Source of the DNA: Caldilineaceae bacterium | GTDB lineage: Bacteria > Chloroflexota > Anaerolineae > Caldilineales > Caldilineaceae | Direction: 5' to 3' | Assembly (NCBI GenBank): GCA_026645635.1 | Contig: JAPKMV010000158.1 | Location: 1-7,310, forward strand | DNA: 7,310 nucleotides | Shown here: positions 1-6,459 of the stretch, piece after piece | Layout of the letters: the number at the start of each line of letters is the position of its first letter | Numbering within the stretch: the stretch's first letter is position 1 | The notes under the pieces: generated by a model | The model's input: the letters and a program-made list of their open reading frames with translations, nothing else | The model's database searches: none | Told to the model about the DNA's origin: nothing | Translations under genes and position numbers: made by a program

Positions 1-367
1 CGCCCGCGGCGGCGACGATGCTGACGCCGAAGATGCTTTCCACCGCAGCGGTGTGGGAAAAACCGAGGAAGTGGTGGAGCAGCTCGGCCAGGAAATGGCT
101 GAAGAGACCGTAGATGTTGAAGAAGGGGTAGCCGTAGCCAAAGGCAAAGTCGGGACTCCAGCGCGGCCACCAGAAGCCATCCTGCACCAGGCGGTCGTAC
201 TCGAAGAGAAAGTAGACGTGGTGGCGCGCGTCATTGGCGCCCCAGAAGTAGCCGGGCAGCCAGAAAGGCGCAATTGCGAAAACCGTCAGTGCCAGCGTGA
301 GCCAGAAGTAGAGGTCGCGCCAGAGCGGCGGTTGTGCCGTCTCCGCCGGTGGTGCGTTACTCGCCAT
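1..367 (-). CDS. GT-C-like polytopic membrane protein, N-terminal part (3' end outside window)
   Basis: Open frame of 122 codons from an ATG at 367-365 to the window edge with no stop. The start is MASNAPPAE. A cytoplasmic, proline-rich leader is followed by a first membrane segment (about residues 19-38), then a loop with GYFWGANDARHH (39-50), a PRWSPDF segment (68-74) and FGYGYPFFNIYG (76-87). A second hydrophobic stretch begins near residue 88. An acidic/histidine first loop followed by 'PRW...GYGYP.F..Y' is what I recall of large bacterial membrane proteins labelled '6-pyruvoyl-tetrahydropterin synthase-related', which resemble GT-C glycosyltransferases that use polyprenyl-phosphate sugars on the outer face. 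The start overlaps the upstream gene by 11 bases and has no good Shine-Dalgarno sequence (GTTGGTG at best), so it is probably translated by coupling. The enzymatic role is inferred; the catalytic and C-terminal parts are not visible. Confidence 0.8.
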   Translation of the reverse strand, partial: MASNAPPAETAQPPLWRDLYFWLTLALTVFAIAPFWLPGYFWGANDARHHVYFLFEYDRLVQDGFWWPRWSPDFAFGYGYPFFNIYGLFSHFLAELLHHFLGFSHTAAVESIFGVSIVAAAG

Positions 368-1907
368 CGAGCACCAACTTGTCGTCGAGACCACCGTTCA
401 CGGGCAGGCGCGCACCGTCGCGCCAGTCGTAGTAGCCGAAGTAGTAGCGCAGCGGTGCACCTGCGGGCGCCCCGCTCAGGTCAAGCGTATAGGTTTCCAT
501 CAGAATCTCGCCCGGTCGCCAACTGGTTGCGGGACGTGCGCCGGCCAGCGGCTGCACGTCAAGTTGGGCCACGATCCGTTCCTCCTCGCCCTCCCCAGCC
601 ACCGCCTGGAAGAAGACGTTGTAGTCGAAATCGAGGGATGCCACCGGCTGCCAGATCACGGCTACCTGCGCGGTCTGGGCATCGGGCGCCGCAGTGAGTT
701 GGGCGTCCAGCAGCGCGATCTGGCTGCGGCCAAACATGACGACGGGACGATCCGGCGGCGGCGCCGTGGTGAAGGTAGTCGTCAGGTAGGGATAGCTGGC
801 CAACACGGTCACGGCGACCAGCACCGTCCAGGTCGCGGGGGTGCGCAGGTCAGGCAGCACGACGGGCAGCGCGCCTGCCAGCACGGCCAGCAGCGGCAGC
901 GCCAACAGCAGCATCTGCCAGGGATAGGTGAGTAGGCGGTCGGCGCCGGTGATCTGCCAGAGCGGCGCACTCAACGCGGTCGCCAGCAGGATGCAAATCA
1001 GCGCGCCGATGGCTGCAAACCAGAACAGACGCGCCAGATCGGCGGGCAGCGTGCGCCGCGCATTCATCCACCAGCCCCACAGCGCCAATACGGTAAACCC
1101 GACGATGGCAAAGCCGAGTTGCAGGGGGAGGCGGTCCTGCCAGCCGGGGACGCTTGGCGCAACCTCCCAGCCCACCGCAAAGAGTTGAAAGAGATCGAGA
1201 AAATGGTCGGCGAAGACGACCGGTGCGGGCGCAACCTGATTCCAAAAGGGCAGCAGCGTGACCAGCCCGGCGGTCGCGGCGACAAGGGTCACCAGCGCGG
1301 CCAGCCAACTGCGTTCCACCAGCAGGGCGTAGAGCAGCAGCAGGATCGTAGCCGGAACCGCCAGCCCCGCCTGCGCGCGCCAGAGCCAGACGATGGCCAG
1401 CACGGCCAGCGCTGCGCCCGCCAGGCTGCGGCGCGGGGTGAAGGCGGTCAGCCCGGCGAGGGCCAGCGGCAGCATAGCCAGCACGGTGGCGTCGGCCAGG
1501 CTGCCGCGGATGTAGACGACGCCCAGGAAGAGGGGCGCCAGCACGTAGACGAGACCGGCCAGCCCCGCGCCGGCATCGTCCAGGCGTGGCCGCAGCCAGG
1601 CATAGATGCCCAGCCCACCGGCAAGGAAGCAGAAGATGAAGCCGACGCGCACGGCCGTTGTGGCGGCCATGCCCAGCGCGATGAGCGGCTGGGCGACCAG
1701 GAAGGCCGCGCTGCCGGCGCCGCGCCAGAGATCCGGCGTCGTCGCCACGGCGGCCACCGGGCCAGGCGCGGCAGCGTTGAAGACCGGGACGAAGCCCTCC
1801 AGCCCCTGCCAGTAGCCGGGATAGAGCGCCGGCGCCCAGGCGAAGAGACTCAAAAGCAGCAGCGCGCCCAGTCCCGCCCGCTGCGGCCACGTTTCGTATG
1901 CACGCAT
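357..1907 (-). CDS. GT-C-like polytopic membrane protein with C-terminal beta-rich domain (diverged paralogue of the next gene)
   Basis: 516 residues starting MRAYETWPQR. The frame stays open further upstream, but that part lies inside the acyltransferase gene in another frame, so I reject it. About eleven hydrophobic segments fill residues 11-372. Recognisable pieces are PGYWQG (30-35), YIRGSLADA (132-140, like the 'RGa.aE' motif I recall for this family) and LTYPWQMLLL (326-335, like 'fPWR.L'). Residues about 386-516 form a non-membrane tail with VIWQPV, SWRPGE (462-467) and YYFGYYDW (488-495), resembling the beta-sandwich tails common on Chloroflexota membrane glycosyltransferases. Unlike its downstream neighbour, the first loop reads QGLEGFVPVF, without the NDARHH acid/histidine cluster or the GYGYP motif, so catalysis is doubtful. 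It may be a partner subunit or a lineage-specific glycosyltransferase. The 11-base overlap with the downstream gene indicates one operon. Confidence 0.82.
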   Translation of the reverse strand: MRAYETWPQRAGLGALLLLSLFAWAPALYPGYWQGLEGFVPVFNAAAPGPVAAVATTPDLWRGAGSAAFLVAQPLIALGMAATTAVRVGFIFCFLAGGLGIYAWLRPRLDDAGAGLAGLVYVLAPLFLGVVYIRGSLADATVLAMLPLALAGLTAFTPRRSLAGAALAVLAIVWLWRAQAGLAVPATILLLLYALLVERSWLAALVTLVAATAGLVTLLPFWNQVAPAPVVFADHFLDLFQLFAVGWEVAPSVPGWQDRLPLQLGFAIVGFTVLALWGWWMNARRTLPADLARLFWFAAIGALICILLATALSAPLWQITGADRLLTYPWQMLLLALPLLAVLAGALPVVLPDLRTPATWTVLVAVTVLASYPYLTTTFTTAPPPDRPVVMFGRSQIALLDAQLTAAPDAQTAQVAVIWQPVASLDFDYNVFFQAVAGEGEEERIVAQLDVQPLAGARPATSWRPGEILMETYTLDLSGAPAGAPLRYYFGYYDWRDGARLPVNGGLDDKLVLDGE

Positions 1908-1914
1908 GGGGGCG

Positions 1915-1920
1915 ATTATA
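1915..1920 (-). promoter_or_regulatory. TATAAT -10 box for a probable leaderless transcript
   Basis: The minus strand carries a perfect TATAAT with only seven bases (CGCCCCC) before the ATG at 1907. A normal start site 6-8 bases after the -10 box would fall on or next to the A of the ATG, and there is no Shine-Dalgarno sequence in between. The -35 region is poor (CTCTGC or TCTGCG at 17-18 base spacing). Either the first membrane protein is made from a leaderless mRNA, or the box is fortuitous and the gene is read through from upstream. Confidence 0.5.
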
Positions 1921-1932
1921 GCACGGGGTGGC

Positions 1933-1954
1933 TTTGACGCAGAGATGCGGAGTG
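1933..1954. repeat. Degenerate tandem-unit intergenic repeat (solo arm)
   Basis: On the plus strand this reads tttgacgcagagatgcggag, a pair of roughly 8-9 base units (gacgcagag / atgcggag) of the same style as the units in the 4083-4138 palindrome (gacgcaaag / gcgcaaag). No matching inverted arm lies within the 56-base gap. It is probably a relic or half copy of the same dispersed repeat family. The short length makes this tentative. Confidence 0.3.
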
Positions 1955-1963
1955 GATGACTGC

Positions 1964-2770
1964 TCAAAACGAATCCGCACCGGAGGTGTCGAGCAAACCG
2001 TCGCCGGCTTCGACCAACGCCCGCAGCCGCTGCGTGAAGCGCGCCGCAGGCGCGCCGTCGATGATGTCGTGGTCGATGCTGATCGTGACGCACAGATATT
2101 CGCGCACCTGAATCTGGCCATCGACAACGCCCGGTTTCTGCGCGATGCCGCCCAGCGTGAGCTGGAGGGTATGGTTGGGCACAGGAATGCCCCAGCCGCT
2201 CCCCGTCCCAAACATCCCCACAGCGCTCATCATCACGGTGCCGTAATAGCGCTTGAGCCGCTGCGGGTTCTTGAACAGCGCGAGATAGAACAGGCGCCGG
2301 ACGAATCCTGGCAGCAGGACAAACCATTCGATGAATTTTGCTTCCTCGCCGCCCTGGTGCTCCTGCTGAAAGGCTCGGATCTCCTGATGGAGTTCGTGGA
2401 AGCTCTTTTTGTTGACGCTGCGGAGAATGTGCGGGCGAATTGTCTTGACACCATCGCGTTCGACCTCGAACAGGGTATTCACATCCACGTCGTCGAAGAT
2501 GACCAGTTGGTTGCGCCAGTTGCGGCAGGCGTGCATGTGTTTGTTCATGTCGATGGCTTTACCCAGGCAGGCCACCACAAAGGCAGTGAAGGAGAGCGTC
2601 TCGCCCGTCGCCTGCTTGTGCTGGCGGATCGCCTGCCGCGCCAGGGTTACGTCGAACTCCACCAGCCCGTGCACCGTGTGCCGCTGTCTGCCCATGCGAC
2701 CGCCGTCGACCATGGGCAGGCGGATGCGGGGGAAGGGCTGCACGGTGTAACCGTCGTTGTTTCCATTCAT
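1964..2770 (-). CDS. Stand-alone 2-oxoacid dehydrogenase E2-like (CAT-fold) acyltransferase
   Basis: 268 residues with the catalytic fold of dihydrolipoamide acyltransferases. The active-site motif is DHDIIDGAPAARF (233-245), with His234 as catalytic base and Asp238 matching the 'DHRxxDG' signature. GTVMMSAVGMFG (177-188) matches the 'GTFTISNLGMFG' segment, where Ser182 would stabilise the transition state. HGLVEFDVTLAR (34-45) matches the N-terminal strand. Full E2 proteins are about 400-600 residues with lipoyl and E1/E3-binding domains at the N-terminus; both are absent here, and no E1 or E3 gene is nearby, so this is unlikely to belong to a dehydrogenase complex. An acyl-CoA-dependent transferase role is inferred. 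The ATG overlaps the upstream glycosyltransferase stop as ATGA, and an AGGTGA Shine-Dalgarno sequence sits 9 bases upstream inside that gene, so the two are translationally coupled. The substrate is unknown. Confidence 0.88.
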   Translation of the reverse strand: MNGNNDGYTVQPFPRIRLPMVDGGRMGRQRHTVHGLVEFDVTLARQAIRQHKQATGETLSFTAFVVACLGKAIDMNKHMHACRNWRNQLVIFDDVDVNTLFEVERDGVKTIRPHILRSVNKKSFHELHQEIRAFQQEHQGGEEAKFIEWFVLLPGFVRRLFYLALFKNPQRLKRYYGTVMMSAVGMFGTGSGWGIPVPNHTLQLTLGGIAQKPGVVDGQIQVREYLCVTISIDHDIIDGAPAARFTQRLRALVEAGDGLLDTSGADSF

Positions 2771-4056
2771 GATTGCCAGTCACCTGTTCCCGGTTTGGGC
2801 GCGCCGAAATAGCGGGCAACCACCTTCACGGCGCTGCCGACGCCATCTTCGGCGCGGATGGCGGCGCCACAGGCCGCGGCGCGCTGCCGTAGGGCCGGGT
2901 CGCCGACGGCTGCGCGGATCGCATCTGCCAGGCGCTCGGCTGTCAACTGCTTCTGCGGAATCGGCGCCGGACCCACGCCCAGCGCACGGACGCGCTCGCC
3001 CCAGAAGGGTTGGTCGAGCACGAACGGCGTGATCACGGTGGGCGCGCCCGCGCGCAGCCCTTCCGCCGTCGTCCCCGCGCCGCCGTGATGCACCACCGCG
3101 GCCATACGCGGGAAGAGCCAACGGTGCGGCGCGGCTGCGAGCACGAAGACATTGGCCGGAACCGTCTCGGCGCGCAGACCGCCCCAGCCGGTGAGCAGGA
3201 TGCCCCGTTGACCGCATTGGGCCAGCGCGTCAAGCACAAGCCGGGCGAGGCGCTCCGGGTCGCGGCCGGCCATGCTGCCAAAGCCGATGTAGACGGGCGG
3301 GTCGCCTGCATCCAGAAAGGCCATGAGCGCGGGCGACGGCTGCCAATCGCCCACGCTCTCCAGGAAGCAGTAGCCGGTGACGTGTGCGGTCGCGGGCCAG
3401 TCGTCCGGGTGGGGGATGACGGTGGGGCTGTACGCGCCTATCAGCGGCGTGGTGGCCAGGTCGTGGCGGAACTGCCCGCCGCTGTAGCTCGGCAGCCCAA
3501 GACGCCGGCGGAAGGACAAGACAAAGGGGCGATACCAGAGCCAGACCACCTGGAGCATGAGTACGCCCGCCAGGTAGTTGTGCCAGCCGCCCAGGCTGCG
3601 CTGGATCAGCCAGGAGGGCGCGGGAAACGCGCGCGTCGGCAGCAGCGGCGTCGGCTCGAAATTGATGAGCGGAATGCGCAGGGCTGCGGCGATGGCGTGG
3701 CCGAAGGCGGCAAAGACGCCCAGGCAGATCAGCGCATCGGCGCCGCGACACGCCGCGTAGACATCCTCGGCCATCTGCTGCACCACCGGTGCGATGAGCT
3801 TGCGCACGGTCAGGATCGACTGGATGGGATTGGCGCCGCCAGTCTCCATGAAGCGGCGCCCGGTGTCGCTCGCCATGATCTGCTGCACATCCCCGCGCAA
3901 GGGGAAGCAAGCGACGCCGTGCTCCTGGACGAAGCCGGCGAAATCGGCGGGGGCGGCCAGACGCACGCGGTAGCCTGCCTGCTGCAAGCCACGACACAGG
4001 GCGACGCAGGGCTGGATGTCGCCGCGCGAACCCGCCGCAAAGACGGTGATCTTCAT
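2767..4056 (-). CDS. GT1 family glycosyltransferase (UGT, sterol-glucosyltransferase-like)
   Basis: 429 residues, the usual length for a bacterial two-Rossmann-domain (GT-B) glycosyltransferase. The N-terminal acceptor domain opens with KITVFAAGSRGDIQP (2-16), the typical 'GSRGDVqP' loop whose Asp13 lies near the acceptor. The donor domain begins around VYIGFGSMAG (255-264). The nucleotide-sugar box spans about 310-352, with His311, VVHHGGAGTTAEGL (321-334), and the closing Asp348-Gln349 pair that contacts the sugar. 'HHGGAGTT...P.DQPFWG' is characteristic of the sterol/terpenoid/lipid glucosyltransferase branch (UGT80/Atg26-like) and related antibiotic glycosyltransferases. It probably moves a sugar from a UDP- or dTDP-sugar to a hydrophobic hydroxyl compound at the inner membrane face; the actual acceptor is unknown. 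Residues 160-185 hold a hydrophobic patch that could touch membrane. The stop overlaps the acyltransferase start. A palindromic repeat lies just upstream, with no clear promoter and only a weak ribosome site. Confidence 0.92.
   Translation of the reverse strand: MKITVFAAGSRGDIQPCVALCRGLQQAGYRVRLAAPADFAGFVQEHGVACFPLRGDVQQIMASDTGRRFMETGGANPIQSILTVRKLIAPVVQQMAEDVYAACRGADALICLGVFAAFGHAIAAALRIPLINFEPTPLLPTRAFPAPSWLIQRSLGGWHNYLAGVLMLQVVWLWYRPFVLSFRRRLGLPSYSGGQFRHDLATTPLIGAYSPTVIPHPDDWPATAHVTGYCFLESVGDWQPSPALMAFLDAGDPPVYIGFGSMAGRDPERLARLVLDALAQCGQRGILLTGWGGLRAETVPANVFVLAAAPHRWLFPRMAAVVHHGGAGTTAEGLRAGAPTVITPFVLDQPFWGERVRALGVGPAPIPQKQLTAERLADAIRAAVGDPALRQRAAACGAAIRAEDGVGSAVKVVARYFGAPKPGTGDWQS
2780..2785 (-). 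promoter_or_regulatory. Shine-Dalgarno sequence of the acyltransferase, inside the glycosyltransferase gene
   Basis: AGGTGA on the minus strand, 9 bases before the ATG at 2770, matches the 16S anti-Shine-Dalgarno region. It lies in the last codons of the glycosyltransferase and supports the ATGA-overlap start rather than an internal one. Confidence 0.55.
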
Positions 4057-4082
4057 GCGCCTGCGCCGGGGAAAAGCAGACT

Positions 4083-4138
4083 CACGCCAAGACGCAAAGG
4101 CGCAAAGAGAAGACCTGGCGTCTTGGCGCCTTGGCGTG
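4083..4138. repeat. Imperfect 56-bp palindrome made of 8-base tandem units
   Basis: The left arm (4083-4107) starts cacgccaagacgcaaagg and consists of three roughly 8-base units. The right arm (4115-4138) read in reverse complement starts cacgccaaggcgccaaga. The first nine bases match perfectly and about 19-20 of 24 match overall, around a 7-base centre (4108-4114). It fills most of the 90-base gap between the alpha-glucosidase and glycosyltransferase genes. The RNA would fold into a long stem, but no T-run follows on the minus strand (only TTTT some ten bases later), so it is a poor intrinsic terminator. It looks like a dispersed REP-like element that may stabilise or partly separate transcripts. 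Confidence 0.75.
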
Positions 4139-4146
4139 ACACAGCA

Positions 4147-5790
4147 TTACTCCTGAGCATCCGCCGCGATGCGCAGCAACACGCTCTCATGGGGCTGGAG
4201 GCGCACGTGCGGGCCGCTGTGCTCGGCGAAATGGCTGGAGAGCAGCAGTTCCGCCGTGGCTGTGATCGAGCGCAGATCGACCTCTCTCACCTGTGAGCCG
4301 AAGTTGATCAGAATCAGCAGCCGCTCCGCCGCGGCCTCACGCACGTAGGTCAGCACTTCGTCGGGCACGCCATCGACAAAGGCAAGCGAGCCGTGGAGCA
4401 GCGTCGGCGACGCGCGGCGCAAATGCAGCAGCCGCTTGTAAAAGGTGAGCGTCGACTGGGGATCCGCAGACTGGACGGCGACGTTCACGGTCTGGTAATT
4501 GTCGGCCAGCGGCAGCCAGGGTTCGCCCGCAGTGAAGCCGGCATTGGGCGAGCTGTCCCACTGCATCGGCGTGCGCTCCGGATCGCGGCCGAAGTTGCTC
4601 TCCGGCTTGTTGATGCCCCAGGGGTCTCGGCGCTTCTCCACGGGCACGAAGACGTCGGCCATGCCCAGTTCGTCGCCGTAGTACATCGTTGGGATGCCCC
4701 AGAGCGTCAGCAGCAGCATCGCCACGGAACGGTGATTCTCCATGCCGTAGCGGGTGGCCAGGCGGTGGTCGTCGTGGTTGCCGAAGACAAAGTTGGGCCA
4801 GCCGCCCGCCGGAATCACAGCGTAATAGCCTTCGACCAGGGCGCGGATATTGGCCGCGTCCCAGGTAGTGTAGAGCATGGAAAAGTTGAAGGGGATGTCG
4901 AAGCCGCCGAGCGGTTTGCCATAGTAGGGAATCAGCATCTCGAAGATCGGCGCGCCGGTCTCGCCGATGTAGACCCGGTCCTCGTATTCCTCGTGGAAAA
5001 TCCGCGCCAGGTCGATGATCTGGTCGAAGGTGTCGGGCTGATGCATGGTGTAGCGCGGCTCCAGCGTCAGCCCCCAGTTGGCCCAGAAGCTGTCCGCCCC
5101 TGCGGGCGGGTTGTCGCGGAACGCGGCGTCCTTCATCAGGCAGACAATTGCATCGACGCGGAAACCGTCGATGCCGCGATCCAGCCAGAAGCGGATCACA
5201 TCCTTCATGGCATTGACCAGTTCCGGGTTGCGCCAGTTCAGTTCGGGCTGATCGACCAGGAAGGTGTGGAAGTAATACTGACCGGTCGGCGCATCCCACG
5301 TCCAGGCGGAGCCGCCGAAGATCGACTCCCAGTTGTTGGGTGGCCCGCCATCGGGCGCGGCGTCGCGCCAGATGTACCAGTCACGCTTGGGGTTGTCGCG
5401 CGCACTGCGCGACCCCTGGAACCAGGAATGTTCGATGGAGGTGTGATTGGGCACCAGGTCGAGCACGACCTTGAGACCGCGCGCGTGGGCGGCGGCCAGC
5501 AGCCGGTCGAAGGTGGCCAGATCGCCGAACATGGGATGGATGTCGCAGTAGTCGGCCACGTCGTAGCCGTAGTCGGTCATGGGGCTGGTGTAGATCGGGC
5601 AGATCCAGATCAGATTGACGCCCAGATCGGCCAGGTAATCCAGCCGCTGGATGATGCCGGCCAGGTCGCCGATGCCGTCGCCGTCGCTGTCCTGAAAGCT
5701 GCGGGGATAGACTTCGTAGATGACGGCGTTGTGCCACCATTTCAGGTGTGTTGTCTCGACCTGATAAACCTTCGATAATTGGAGCGTCAT
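4147..5790 (-). CDS. GH13 alpha-glucosidase (oligo-1,6-/alpha-1,4-glucosidase type)
   Basis: 547 residues from the ATG at 5790, where a modest AGGGA site sits 7 bases upstream. The frame extends 52 codons further, but those overlap the preceding gene and do not resemble the family. The (beta/alpha)8 hydrolase motifs are all present: a Ca2+-type loop with Asp34, 36, 38 and 42 (DSDGDGIGD), region I DLVPNHTS (111-118), region II GFRVDAI (209-215) with nucleophile Asp213, region III YIGET (274-278) with acid/base Glu277, and region IV FGNHDDHR (336-343) with Asp340. QPELNWRNP (181-189) is typical of exo-acting alpha-glucosidases that release glucose from maltose- or isomaltose-type oligosaccharides. 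A C-terminal beta-sandwich domain (about 470-547) ends in HESVLLRI. No signal peptide is seen, so it is probably cytoplasmic. The residue after the nucleophile is Ala214, which in this family is associated with alpha-1,4 rather than alpha-1,6 preference. Trehalulose/sucrose isomerase activity is a less likely alternative. Confidence 0.93.
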   Translation of the reverse strand: MTLQLSKVYQVETTHLKWWHNAVIYEVYPRSFQDSDGDGIGDLAGIIQRLDYLADLGVNLIWICPIYTSPMTDYGYDVADYCDIHPMFGDLATFDRLLAAAHARGLKVVLDLVPNHTSIEHSWFQGSRSARDNPKRDWYIWRDAAPDGGPPNNWESIFGGSAWTWDAPTGQYYFHTFLVDQPELNWRNPELVNAMKDVIRFWLDRGIDGFRVDAIVCLMKDAAFRDNPPAGADSFWANWGLTLEPRYTMHQPDTFDQIIDLARIFHEEYEDRVYIGETGAPIFEMLIPYYGKPLGGFDIPFNFSMLYTTWDAANIRALVEGYYAVIPAGGWPNFVFGNHDDHRLATRYGMENHRSVAMLLLTLWGIPTMYYGDELGMADVFVPVEKRRDPWGINKPESNFGRDPERTPMQWDSSPNAGFTAGEPWLPLADNYQTVNVAVQSADPQSTLTFYKRLLHLRRASPTLLHGSLAFVDGVPDEVLTYVREAAAERLLILINFGSQVREVDLRSITATAELLLSSHFAEHSGPHVRLQPHESVLLRIAADAQE

Positions 5791-5830
5791 GGTGAAATCC
5801 CTGGATTTGATCAGCCGTGTGTGGATGTGA

Positions 5831-6451
5831 TCAGGTCGATGCGCCGCCGCGCTGCGGCAGGGCGTCACGAAACTCGGCCATGCGTTTCCAGTCCGGCTCG
5901 GGCGGCGTCTGATCCTGAGTCGGTGCATAGACGGAGTATTCGACAAGCTGCATCTTGTGGATGTAGCGCGGACAGTTCGGGAAGATGCGCACCGCCTGCA
6001 CCCGAACGATGAGCTGTGCGCCTGGGAACTCCGACATCAGGGGATCATCGGTGTGCAGCGTAGCGATGCCGTTGACCCGCATCCGGTTCGGTCGCTGGAA
6101 GTCGATGAAGAGCAGCCCGACCTGGGGATTGACCAGGATGTTGCCCATGCTGCGGAACATCCCATTGCCGTCGTAGTCGGGAAAGACCAGGGTGTGCTCG
6201 TCGAGCACGCGCACGAAGCCGGGCATGCCGCCTTTGTAGGAGCAGTCGGGCCAGCCCTCCGGGTTGGTTGTGGCGAGAAAAAACATGGGGCAACTGGCAA
6301 TGAACGCGCGGTCGCCTGCGGTAAAGGCAGTATGGGCGGTCACCTGTTCCAAGCGATCGGCAATGCGGCGGGAGTCAAAGCGGTCTTGGAGATCACGGGA
6401 GCCGGCGTGATACGCGCCCGGGATCTCACGAGATGGTGGATCGTTCCTCAT
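5831..6451 (-). CDS. Pyridoxamine 5'-phosphate oxidase-related flavin-binding split-barrel protein
   Basis: 206 residues with the features of PNPOx-like split beta-barrel proteins, which bind FMN (or F420/haem in some branches) as dimers. After a helical N-terminus (about 1-50), the barrel begins with ASCPMFFLATTNPEGWPDCS (52-71). It continues through HTLVFPDYDGNGMFRSMGN (86-104) and VGLLFIDFQRPNRMRVNG (111-128), the strand-turn-strand where flavin phosphate ligands normally lie, and ends with RIFPNCPRYIH (155-165). It is too divergent from PdxH to be called the vitamin B6 oxidase, so the substrate is unknown. The start is well supported by AGAAGGAG eight bases upstream. A promoter sits at 6525-6553, and the alpha-glucosidase starts 40 bases after the stop, so the two may be cotranscribed. 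Confidence 0.87.
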   Translation of the reverse strand: MRNDPPSREIPGAYHAGSRDLQDRFDSRRIADRLEQVTAHTAFTAGDRAFIASCPMFFLATTNPEGWPDCSYKGGMPGFVRVLDEHTLVFPDYDGNGMFRSMGNILVNPQVGLLFIDFQRPNRMRVNGIATLHTDDPLMSEFPGAQLIVRVQAVRIFPNCPRYIHKMQLVEYSVYAPTQDQTPPEPDWKRMAEFRDALPQRGGAST

Positions 6452-6459
6452 CTTACAGA

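Noticed and set aside
850..2211. 453-codon minus-strand open frame
   Set aside because: It is a frame shadow across the membrane-protein and acyltransferase genes, rich in Arg, Ala and Gly with no recognisable domain, as expected in GC-rich DNA.
1908..2327. 140-codon upstream extension of the first membrane-protein frame
   Set aside because: It lies in another frame of the acyltransferase gene, has an arginine-rich low-quality composition and no membrane character; the MRAYETWPQR start directly precedes the first membrane segment.
1964..2770. Pyruvate or branched-chain dehydrogenase complex E2 subunit
   Set aside because: Lipoyl and peripheral-subunit-binding domains are missing, and no E1 or E3 gene is present.
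4083..4138. Palindrome as an intrinsic terminator or CRISPR repeat
   Set aside because: There is no T-run directly after the stem on either strand, and the 8-base units lack the unique spacers of a CRISPR array.
3010..4296. 428-codon plus-strand open frame antisense to the glycosyltransferase
   Set aside because: Composition is dominated by Arg, Gly, Ala and Gln, with no domain, and it runs through the palindromic repeat.
4393..5778. 461-codon plus-strand open frame antisense to the alpha-glucosidase
   Set aside because: It mirrors the GH13 gene almost exactly; the real gene has every catalytic motif on the other strand. The long antisense frame reflects codon bias.
5808..5833. Two TGATCA sites in the gap before the alpha-glucosidase as an operator
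   Set aside because: These are six-base palindromes with little flanking symmetry, one of them overlapping a stop codon; too short to support a regulatory site.
5791..5946. 52-codon N-terminal extension of the alpha-glucosidase
   Set aside because: It overlaps the 3' end of the flavin-binding gene in another frame and is unlike GH13 N-termini; an AGGGA site precedes the ATG at 5790.
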